Positions 9,082 through 16,043 of a DNA stretch of 64,000 bases are shown piece after piece. The notes below the pieces were generated by a model. It was not told where the DNA came from. It worked only from the letters and a program-made list of their open reading frames with translations, and searched no databases. The stretch comes from Propionispora sp. 2/2-37 (GTDB lineage: Bacteria; Bacillota; Negativicutes; Propionisporales; Propionisporaceae): the NCBI RefSeq assembly GCF_001298735.1, contig NZ_CYSP01000005.1:124001-188000 (forward strand), given 5' to 3'. A program made the translations under genes and the position numbers. Each line of letters starts with the position of its first letter. Within the stretch, counting starts at the first letter, position 1.

Positions 9082-9120
9082 AAAGGCACCTGTTGCCGGC
9101 AATAGGTGCCTTTCTGTTTT
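9082..9120 (+). terminator. Terminator after PTS IIC
   Basis: Ten-bp perfect stem AAAGGCACCT/AGGTGCCTTT (9082-9091 with 9104-9113) and a T-rich tail, five bases after the IIC stop. It may attenuate expression of the downstream esterase. Confidence 0.75.
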
Positions 9121-9167
9121 AGAATATAAGTATATCCTAAAGCTGTTTGCAGAAGGGAAGGCGAAAA

Positions 9168-10685
9168 ATGATAAAAAATAAATATGCGGTGGCTGGTATT
9201 TTTACGGACAATATGGTACTGCAACGGGATTGCGATCTTCCGGTGTGGGGAGAAGCGCCGGCAGGAACTGCCGTCCAGGTGGAACTGGCCGGTCACAGCT
9301 GTGCAACAACTGCCGGTGATGCCAACAAGTGGAAAGTACTGCTGCCGCCTTTGCCGGCCGGGGGGCCCTACCGGATGCGAATACGCCTGGGGGCAAACGT
9401 TATTTGTCTTGATAATATTTTGGTCGGAGAAGTGTGGTTGGCCGGTGGGCAGTCCAATATGGAATTTCCCCTCAAAGATTCAACCGGCGGGGCGGAGGAG
9501 ATAAGCGGGGCGAATTACGAGTGGCTGCGTCAGTATGAAGTAGCTCAAATTGAATACGAAGATGGACTGCAGGTAGTACCGGATTTGCCGGCTGGTGTCT
9601 GGAAAGTTTGTACCCCGGAGTGCGCAGGCAGTTTTTCAGCAGTGGCTTACTATTTTGCTAAGAGAGTATACGCCGACTTGCATATCCCTATCGGTATTAT
9701 CAGCTGCAATAAAGGCGGGACATCAGCCGCCTGCTGGATGAGTGAAGAGTACTTGACTCGTGACAGGACAGTTCGTGCATGTTATCTGAAGCCCTATTAC
9801 CGGGTGATAGCCAATTTGACTGAGGCGGAGGAAGCAAAACGCGAACAGAAGTACTTGCGCCGGAGAGCATTACATGACGAAAAAATCAGGGCTTTCAAAG
9901 AAAAACATCCTAAAGCCGGCATGGAGGAATTGAAACAAAGCGTGGGGCATACGCCCTGGCCGCCTCCGCTGAGCAGAAAAGCGTATGGACGTCCGGCCGG
10001 TTTATATCATACCATGCTGGAAAAGGTGATTCCTTATGCAATTAAGGGAGTACTGTGGTATCAGGGGGAGGAGGACACCCGACGCAGTGAATTGTACCGG
10101 ACACTATTTACGTTGTTGATCGCCGACTGGCGGGAGAGATGGCATAACCGGGAACTGCCCTTTGTTTTTGTACAATTGCCGGCCTATCACGATACTAAGC
10201 CTTTAGCCAACTGGCCGGCGGTACGCGAGGCGCAGTTACAGGTTACACAGACTATACCATCCACATTTATGGCGGTGACCATCGATTGCGGAGAAAAATT
10301 TGACATACATCCTCCACTTAAGAAGCCGGTGGGAGAACGACTGGCTCTGGCGGCATTAACGGGGGTGTATGGCGTCGGCAAGGATGGACTTTCCCCTGTA
10401 TACTCACACCATGTTCTGTGTGACAGGCGCTTTGTGGTGTACTTTGACAATCTGGAAGGCGGCATACTGGTCGGTCCATTGGATGCTTGTTTGCAAGGAT
10501 TTGAGGTTTGCGGACAGGATGGTATTTTTTTCCCGGCTGAGGCACAATTGCGTAGTCGCACAGTGGTGGTAGATGGTAAACAGGTCGAGAAACCTGTCCG
10601 GGTACGCTACGCTTGGAGTAACTATACGCAGGTAATTTTATATACCAATTACGGCTTGCCGGTAAGTCCTTTTCAGACGAGGTAA
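9168..10685 (+). CDS. Sialate O-acetylesterase-like SGNH hydrolase
   Basis: 505 residues, SASA/SGNH-hydrolase family. The nucleophile Ser96 is in GGQSNMEF; the catalytic pair DxH is D379/H381 (FDIHPP); block III/V-like segments WYQGEED and FVQLPAYH are present. No signal peptide is visible, so it should act in the cytoplasm, for example removing acetyl groups from sugars imported by the adjacent PTS. GAAGG precedes the chosen ATG at 9168. The gene lies in line with the PTS operon but after a terminator, so it may be partly uncoupled. Exact substrate (acetylated cello- or xylo-saccharide, or plant glycoside) is inferred only from context. Confidence 0.82.
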   Translation: MIKNKYAVAGIFTDNMVLQRDCDLPVWGEAPAGTAVQVELAGHSCATTAGDANKWKVLLPPLPAGGPYRMRIRLGANVICLDNILVGEVWLAGGQSNMEFPLKDSTGGAEEISGANYEWLRQYEVAQIEYEDGLQVVPDLPAGVWKVCTPECAGSFSAVAYYFAKRVYADLHIPIGIISCNKGGTSAACWMSEEYLTRDRTVRACYLKPYYRVIANLTEAEEAKREQKYLRRRALHDEKIRAFKEKHPKAGMEELKQSVGHTPWPPPLSRKAYGRPAGLYHTMLEKVIPYAIKGVLWYQGEEDTRRSELYRTLFTLLIADWRERWHNRELPFVFVQLPAYHDTKPLANWPAVREAQLQVTQTIPSTFMAVTIDCGEKFDIHPPLKKPVGERLALAALTGVYGVGKDGLSPVYSHHVLCDRRFVVYFDNLEGGILVGPLDACLQGFEVCGQDGIFFPAEAQLRSRTVVVDGKQVEKPVRVRYAWSNYTQVILYTNYGLPVSPFQTR

Positions 10686-10799
10686 TTTTTCGGCGTGGCA
10701 AATAAGCTTCCGGCAGCTATTTTGCAGGAATTTATAGGTTTTAGGGAGAAAAGATTGCAGATACATTTGGAGGAAAGCCGCTCAAAATAGGGGGAAAGC

Positions 10800-11453
10800 A
10801 TGATGAAATATGACGCGATATTATTTGACTTGGATGGAACATTGACTGACTCCAAACCGGGTATTTTGCGATCTGTGCAGTATGCGCTTGAGAAAAGCGG
10901 TATGAAAGAATTTGATCTAGAGAAGCTGGTGTCTTTTATTGGACCGCCGCTGACCGATTCGTTTCAGGAACTGTATGGTATGAATGCAACGGAAGCGGCA
11001 CAGGCAGTTGTCTATTATCAGGAATACTTTTCGGAAAAAGGAATGTATGAAAATGCCGTTTATCCCGGAATAGCCGATCTATTAGCTGAGCTGTCTGTAC
11101 AGGGGAAATATCTAGCGGTGGCCACATCAAAGCCAAGCGTATTTTCTGAAAAAATTATTGAACATTTTTCTCTGACACCGTACTTTAATAAGGTCGTTGG
11201 TGCCAAGATGGAAGGCGTGCATAGTGATAAGGAACACCTTATTGGCAATATTTTGGCCGACATACCCCATATCCCATTGGACAAAGTTGTTATGATCGGT
11301 GACCGGAAATTTGATATTCAAGGCGGGCAGGCGCATGGCATCGATGTGATTGCTGCGGGTTATGGCTATGGACGGCGGCCTGAATTAGAAGACGCCGGAC
11401 CTACGCATATTGCCGAATCTGTAGCCGATTTGCGGTCACTATTGCTGGGGTAA
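10800..11453 (+). CDS. HAD-family phosphatase (phosphoglycolate phosphatase-like)
   Basis: 217-residue haloacid dehalogenase superfamily hydrolase. Motif I DxDGTLTDS has the nucleophile Asp10 and Asp12; motif II is ATSKPS; motifs III/IV appear as a downstream Lys and GDRKFDIQGG. A helical cap between motifs I and II matches the Gph/PGMB subgroup. Start has GGGGGAAAG upstream; two adjacent ATGs are possible. It is the last gene of the cellobiose-type cluster and could dephosphorylate or isomerise a sugar phosphate released by the GH1 enzyme, but that is inference. Confidence 0.83.
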   Translation: MMKYDAILFDLDGTLTDSKPGILRSVQYALEKSGMKEFDLEKLVSFIGPPLTDSFQELYGMNATEAAQAVVYYQEYFSEKGMYENAVYPGIADLLAELSVQGKYLAVATSKPSVFSEKIIEHFSLTPYFNKVVGAKMEGVHSDKEHLIGNILADIPHIPLDKVVMIGDRKFDIQGGQAHGIDVIAAGYGYGRRPELEDAGPTHIAESVADLRSLLLG

Positions 11454-11526
11454 ATAAACGGTTAACACTACTTGTTAATCTTTAGCTGGAGAGGCAAAGA
11501 ACTGTTTTAGCCGGTGCATCTTTTTG

Positions 11527-11576
11527 TAAAAATAAGTACATGCTTTTGTAATTACAAAAGCATGTACTTATTTTTA
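11527..11576. promoter_or_regulatory. 50-bp perfect palindrome: terminator and/or sigma-54 enhancer site
   Basis: Every base of 11527-11576 pairs with its mirror image around 11551/11552, giving a 25-bp perfect inverted repeat with no loop. It lies 73 bp after the HAD gene and its centre is about 100 bp upstream of the start expected from the sigma-54 promoter at 11627-11643. It could end the upstream operon (A-run/T-run at its ends) and equally be the upstream activating sequence bound by the LevR-like activator encoded at 16044. Confidence 0.6.
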
Positions 11577-11626
11577 TAGCAAAGCGAACAGGCGGGATAT
11601 CGGAGTCTATTTGCATCACTATGTAA

Positions 11627-11643
11627 TTGGCACAATATTTGCA
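11627..11643 (+). promoter_or_regulatory. Sigma-54 (-24/-12) promoter
   Basis: TTGGCACAATATTTGCA matches the sigma-54 consensus TGGCAC-N5-TTGCA; GG (11629-11630) and GC (11641-11642) are separated by exactly ten bases. It is 50 bp before the first gene of a galactitol-type PTS operon whose last gene encodes a sigma-54 activator, which strongly supports function. Confidence 0.88.
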
Positions 11644-11693
11644 TTAAAAATAGGCGTAAGAGCTAACTTTTAAATGGATGGGAGGTGAGCGCA

Positions 11694-11996
11694 ATGAAGG
11701 AAAAAGTCACAATTCTCTGTTGCTGTGGAGCAGGTATCTGTACCTCCAATTATTTGAGAGAAGAAATTGAAGACCGTATTAAACAAGAAGGATTAAAAAA
11801 TGTGAAAGTAGTTCTCTGCAGGGTGAATGATGTTGATGAGGCGATTAATAATGCCGATCTGCTGGTTACAACGGTTGAAATGAAATCAGATTATCCGGTG
11901 CCTATGATCAGAGCCTTAGGGATTATGCTGGATGATAAGGCTGCTAAGAAAGCGCTGGACGAAATTATAGCTGAAGTTCGAAAAATACAGCAATGA
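11694..11996 (+). CDS. PTS galactitol-type IIB component
   Basis: 100-residue IIB protein of the Gat family. The phosphocysteine loop reads ILCCCGAGICTS, with three consecutive Cys at 9-11 and another at 17; Cys11 aligns with the usual active residue. GGGAGGTG is at good spacing to the ATG at 11694; an in-frame GTG at 11685 overlaps that site. First gene of the sigma-54 operon. The 144-bp spacer to the IIC gene contains a 10-bp inverted repeat (12025-12034 with 12088-12097). Confidence 0.87.
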   Translation: MKEKVTILCCCGAGICTSNYLREEIEDRIKQEGLKNVKVVLCRVNDVDEAINNADLLVTTVEMKSDYPVPMIRALGIMLDDKAAKKALDEIIAEVRKIQQ

Positions 11997-12140
11997 TTTC
12001 GCTTAATTCCCCCAAAGAAGTAATATCTTGGTGGAAGAAAACTCCGGTCGTATGCTTCGAATTTGTATTTGATCCACGGTAATTCTGCCACCAAGATGTA
12101 CTTTGAAATTAAAGAAATAAATATGCAGAGGAGAAGGCGT

Positions 12141-13415
12141 ATGGAATTTATTGATTCGATTACTAGTGTCCTTTCCGCTTTTTTTAAATTTGATTCTACA
12201 GTCACGATTGTCGGGATTATTTTAATCGTATCCCTGCTGGTTAGAGTAAGCCTAAAAAAAGCAATTCTCGGTGCATTAAAAGTTTCTATCGGCCTTACGG
12301 GGTTATTTATGGTAGTAAGTTTGATTCAAGAGGCAATGGTAAAACCAATTACGAACATCGTTGCCATTTACGGTTTTAATAAGGGCGTCATCGACATCGG
12401 CTGGGGATGCCTGGGGTATGCATTCGGTAATACCTACGGCTATTTTGGTGTTCTGGTTTTCCTCATTATCAATATACTGTTAGTTACCGTCCGTTTCACG
12501 CAAACCATATATGTCGATGTGTTTAATACCTGGAGGGCCATGTTGTTAGCCGGTTTAGTCGGAGTATCTACAGGCAATTTTTGGCTGGCAACACTGGCTG
12601 TGGTGATCTTTTTAATTATTGATGTCAAAGCAGCCGATATTGCAGCTCCGTATATTGAAAAAATTAATAATTTCCCTCCCGGCGGGTCTTGGCCGCATGG
12701 AACGCATTTCTCCTTTCAGGCTTGTATTGCCATTCCCATTGAATGGGTGTTGCGACGGATTCCTGTCATTAAAGATATAGAAATTAGTGCGGAAACCATA
12801 CAAGAGAAGTTTGGTATTTTTGGTGAAACCACGGTCATGGGAGCCACATTGGGGATCATTTTAGGATTGTTTAGTCAAATAGGCATTATGCCCTCGTTAC
12901 TGCTGGGAGTAAAGATGGCAGCGGCATTCCTGCTTCTTCCCCGTATGGCAGCTATTTTGGTGGAAGGATGGTTCCCGATTATAAAATCGGCCAGGAGCAT
13001 CCTGGTAAGTAAATTAAATCGTGACGATGTCCGGATTGCCTTGGACTGCTCAACGGTTATCGGACATTCGGCCGTGGTACCGACGACGCTGATTATGTAT
13101 CCCATTGCACTATTGATCTCACTGGTTTTGCCTGGCAACCAAATGATTGCCTCCGTCAGTTTAATTATTGTGTTATGGGAAAGTGCGGCCGTTAATGCTA
13201 TCACGGAAGGAAACATCCTACACAATTTGATTATCCTGTCGATCATTGTTTGCCTGTTTTCCTGGGGAGCCACCTTCATGGCCGGCCCGATGACGCAGCT
13301 GGCTGGGTCAATGGGATATGATGTGGGTAAAGGATTGATATCGAACTGGGATGCCGCCGGAACCCCCGGATTAGTGCTGGTATACAAGATTTTTTCAATG
13401 ATTTTCGGATTTTAA
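12141..13415 (+). CDS. PTS galactitol-type IIC permease
   Basis: 424-residue polytopic membrane protein similar to GatC/SgcC. Multiple hydrophobic helices with the conserved loop NFPPGGSWPHGTHFSFQACIA region; the C-terminal half ends in GTPGLVLVYKIFSMIFGF. It imports and phosphorylates a polyol or sugar acid with the flanking IIB and IIA. The ATG at 12141 follows AGAGGAGAAGG; the in-frame sequence upstream has no ribosome binding site. The substrate is unknown because the downstream enzymes are not those of galactitol. Confidence 0.87.
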   Translation: MEFIDSITSVLSAFFKFDSTVTIVGIILIVSLLVRVSLKKAILGALKVSIGLTGLFMVVSLIQEAMVKPITNIVAIYGFNKGVIDIGWGCLGYAFGNTYGYFGVLVFLIINILLVTVRFTQTIYVDVFNTWRAMLLAGLVGVSTGNFWLATLAVVIFLIIDVKAADIAAPYIEKINNFPPGGSWPHGTHFSFQACIAIPIEWVLRRIPVIKDIEISAETIQEKFGIFGETTVMGATLGIILGLFSQIGIMPSLLLGVKMAAAFLLLPRMAAILVEGWFPIIKSARSILVSKLNRDDVRIALDCSTVIGHSAVVPTTLIMYPIALLISLVLPGNQMIASVSLIIVLWESAAVNAITEGNILHNLIILSIIVCLFSWGATFMAGPMTQLAGSMGYDVGKGLISNWDAAGTPGLVLVYKIFSMIFGF

Positions 13416-13458
13416 AATACATGATTAGCCGGATTCATTCCGCAAGAGGAGGAGACTC

Positions 13459-13938
13459 ATGGAGCCAGCGACAGAAAGCGTCTATTATGATGCCGTTATC
13501 TTAAACGAAATGAACAGCAAAGAAGATATAATATGCTATTTGGCTGACTATCTGCATCATAAAGGATATGTAAACGATCAATATCAAAGTGCAACGCTAG
13601 AAAGAGAAAGCGAGTACCCTACCGGACTTCCCACAAAGCCCATTGGCGTTGCAGTGCCTCATTCTAAACCGGAAAATGTAATCAAACCGGCCATTATTAT
13701 GGGGATATCAAAGAATCTGGTCGAATTTTCGGATATGGGAAATACAAAGGCGACCGTACGGGTAGGGATAGTATTTATGCTGGCTTTACAAGGTGAAAAT
13801 AGACATTTGAATTTTTTAAAGAATATTGTCAATTTTTGTAAGCTGGAAAGTAATGTAAACAAGCTGTATCATGTAGAATCAAAACAAGCAGCATTTACCA
13901 TCTTCCGAAATGAGATTCTGGGAAATAATCAGGAATGA
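13459..13938 (+). CDS. PTS galactitol/fructose-type IIA component
   Basis: 159-residue IIA of the Fru/Mtl/Gat superfamily. Phosphorylated His68 lies in VAVPHSKP. It sits directly after IIC and 15 bases before the dehydrogenase. GAGGAGG ribosome binding site. Completes a three-gene galactitol-type permease. Confidence 0.9.
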   Translation: MEPATESVYYDAVILNEMNSKEDIICYLADYLHHKGYVNDQYQSATLERESEYPTGLPTKPIGVAVPHSKPENVIKPAIIMGISKNLVEFSDMGNTKATVRVGIVFMLALQGENRHLNFLKNIVNFCKLESNVNKLYHVESKQAAFTIFRNEILGNNQE

Positions 13939-13953
13939 GAGAGGGGTAAAAGA

Positions 13954-15060
13954 ATGAATGCAAATAAAAGAATAAAAGCATTAGTAGTCGGTGATGAATG
14001 GGTGCATACCGAAGATTTAGTCAATATTACCAAGGAAATATTACAAGGGTATGACTATGAAATTGATTCGTTTGACGTAATTATGGATAAACCTATGAGC
14101 CGGGATCGCAGTGATGACATTGGTGATAATACGGTCACGGAGTATTGTGGACACCCGCAACAGCTAATTGATCGTATTGCCGATGCAAACCTGTTGATTG
14201 TGCATACGGCACCGGTGACTAAACAAGTAATTGAAGCGGGGAAAAATTTATTTGCCATTGGGTGCTGCCGTTCGGATGCAGTGAATGTAAATATCGAAGC
14301 GGCATCGCAAAAGGGAATCTATTTTTTTAACGCACCCGGCCGGTCGGTAGAACCTGTCTCCGATCTCACTATCGCCTTTGCCCTGATGCTGGGACGGAAT
14401 ATCATTAAAGCCGATCAGTATGTCAAAGCGGGCCGGTGGGATAATGATATCAATAGGGAAATTCCCATTTGGGATGAATTTGTGACATTTAGGGGAATAA
14501 CGTTTAAAAATAAAAAATTCGGACTTGTCGGATTGGGGAAAATCGGTAAGAGGGTAGCGGAAAAAGCATATGGCATGGGAATGAAAGTACTAGTGTATGA
14601 TCCCTTCGCCGATGAAGCAGCATTTAAAAATTACACAAGAATAACATCCCTGGAAGAACTATTTACTGCTTGTGACTTTATCTCTATTCATGTTCCGCCG
14701 TTAGCCTCTAATAAAGGATTAATCAGCAAAAAACTGTTCGGCATGATGAAACCGACTGCCTATTTTATTAATATCGCCCGCGGGGAGATTATCGATGAAA
14801 ATGCATTAATAGAAGCGCTGCAGCAGAAAAAAATAGCCGGAGCCGCTTTGGACGTTTATTATACCGAACCGTTGCCCAAGGAAAGCCCACTGGTAAAGCT
14901 GGATAATGTAATACTGACACCGCACCTGGCGGGACAGCGCAAAGATTTATCCGAAGGTTCGGCGGAAATATTAAAAGAGATGATGGAGCCTTTCTTTAAA
15001 GAAAAACGCACCGATACTTGTTTCAATGTACAAAAAATAAAAAAAGGAAGCACGCTGTAA
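13954..15060 (+). CDS. D-isomer-specific 2-hydroxyacid dehydrogenase
   Basis: 368-residue NAD-dependent dehydrogenase of the SerA/GhrB/FDH-like family. The dinucleotide motif GLGKIG is at 193-198; the catalytic triad is R276 (IARGE), E305 (TEP) and H324 (TPHLAG). An N-terminal substrate domain surrounds the Rossmann domain in the usual split order. Instead of galactitol-1-phosphate dehydrogenase, this gene accompanies the PTS, implying that the imported compound, or its phosphate, is a 2-hydroxy or 2-oxo acid at some step. GAGAGGGG upstream of ATG. Substrate unassigned. Confidence 0.85.
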   Translation: MNANKRIKALVVGDEWVHTEDLVNITKEILQGYDYEIDSFDVIMDKPMSRDRSDDIGDNTVTEYCGHPQQLIDRIADANLLIVHTAPVTKQVIEAGKNLFAIGCCRSDAVNVNIEAASQKGIYFFNAPGRSVEPVSDLTIAFALMLGRNIIKADQYVKAGRWDNDINREIPIWDEFVTFRGITFKNKKFGLVGLGKIGKRVAEKAYGMGMKVLVYDPFADEAAFKNYTRITSLEELFTACDFISIHVPPLASNKGLISKKLFGMMKPTAYFINIARGEIIDENALIEALQQKKIAGAALDVYYTEPLPKESPLVKLDNVILTPHLAGQRKDLSEGSAEILKEMMEPFFKEKRTDTCFNVQKIKKGSTL

Positions 15061-15095
15061 TGAGTTGACAAAAACATGATAGGGTGAGTGTAATC

Positions 15096-15929
15096 ATGCT
15101 TGTAAATTTGAAAACGGTGTTATATGATGCAAAAGAAAAGAAATACGGGGTGCCTGCCGCTAATGTTTGGAATGAAGGCACTGTCAAGGCTGCCATTGCG
15201 ACAGCCGAAAAATACCGGTCGCCAATCATTTTAGCGCTTTATCCGGCCATGGCCGATATTTTGGAATTCGGGCCGGTTGCGGTACGTCATGCAATGCGTT
15301 CTTCGGTTCCTGTTGTTGTCCATTTGGATCATGGGCAGGAATTTTCAGATGCCATTAAGGCGGTTCGCGCAGGGTTTACGTCGATCATGGTTGACCGCTC
15401 GACGTGTCCATATGAACAAAATGTTGCTGAAGTAAAAGAAATTGTCAAAATTGCTCACGCAATTGATATAAGTGTCGAAGCCGAGTTGGGACATGTCGGT
15501 AAAGGCTGTGATTATGAAAAAATCAAGAATGAAGGCCTGACCGATTTAGCGGAAGCGCAAAGCTTTGTACGGGAAACCGGCATTGACTGCCTGGCAGTGG
15601 CGGTTGGTACTTCGCATGGCTTATATTCGGGAATACCGGAAATACAGTTCGAACGGCTGGACAGACTGAACCAGGCCATAGCCATTCCGCTTGTACTGCA
15701 CGGTTGCTCCGGAACCGGCGACGAAAATTTGAAAAAGGCCATACAATTTGGTATAACTAAATTAAACTTATATACTGATCTGGATCGAGCAGGATGTGCT
15801 TTGCTGGATCGATATTGTTCCCGGAAGAAAATAGCAAACATGATGGAAGCTGAAACTGCGATACTGGAGGGTTATGCTCAAAAGCTTAGATACTATATAG
15901 AATTATTTGGCTCCATGAAACGTGTATAA
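15096..15929 (+). CDS. Class II ketose-bisphosphate aldolase (GatY/KbaY/FbaA family)
   Basis: 277-residue zinc aldolase. HLDHGQ gives catalytic Asp78 and zinc ligand His79; further zinc His are in GTSHGLY and LHGCSG, and the phosphate-binding GITKLNLYTD is present. It should cleave a phosphorylated ketose to dihydroxyacetone phosphate and an aldehyde. AGGGTG precedes the ATG at 15096; a GTG at 15084 overlaps that site. It ends the catabolic part of the sigma-54 operon. The Cys in LHGCSG replaces the Gly found in the two paralogues at 51.9-53.6 kb (LHGGSG/A). Confidence 0.87.
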   Translation: MLVNLKTVLYDAKEKKYGVPAANVWNEGTVKAAIATAEKYRSPIILALYPAMADILEFGPVAVRHAMRSSVPVVVHLDHGQEFSDAIKAVRAGFTSIMVDRSTCPYEQNVAEVKEIVKIAHAIDISVEAELGHVGKGCDYEKIKNEGLTDLAEAQSFVRETGIDCLAVAVGTSHGLYSGIPEIQFERLDRLNQAIAIPLVLHGCSGTGDENLKKAIQFGITKLNLYTDLDRAGCALLDRYCSRKKIANMMEAETAILEGYAQKLRYYIELFGSMKRV

Positions 15930-15962
15930 TTAAGTTTGCTTTTCATTTCTGGTTTTATTTTG

Positions 15963-16005
15963 GGGAATATGCTTACAGGGCATCAACAGTAGCATATTCC
16001 CTTTT
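15963..16005 (+). terminator. Terminator/attenuator before the sigma-54 activator
   Basis: 11-bp perfect stem GGGAATATGCT/AGCATATTCCC (15963-15973 with 15991-16001) followed by TTTT. It separates the aldolase from the regulator, so the regulator may be partly independent. Confidence 0.6.
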
Positions 16006-16043
16006 GTAAGTTATGGTTCATGTGTAAGAAGGGGGGAACAATA

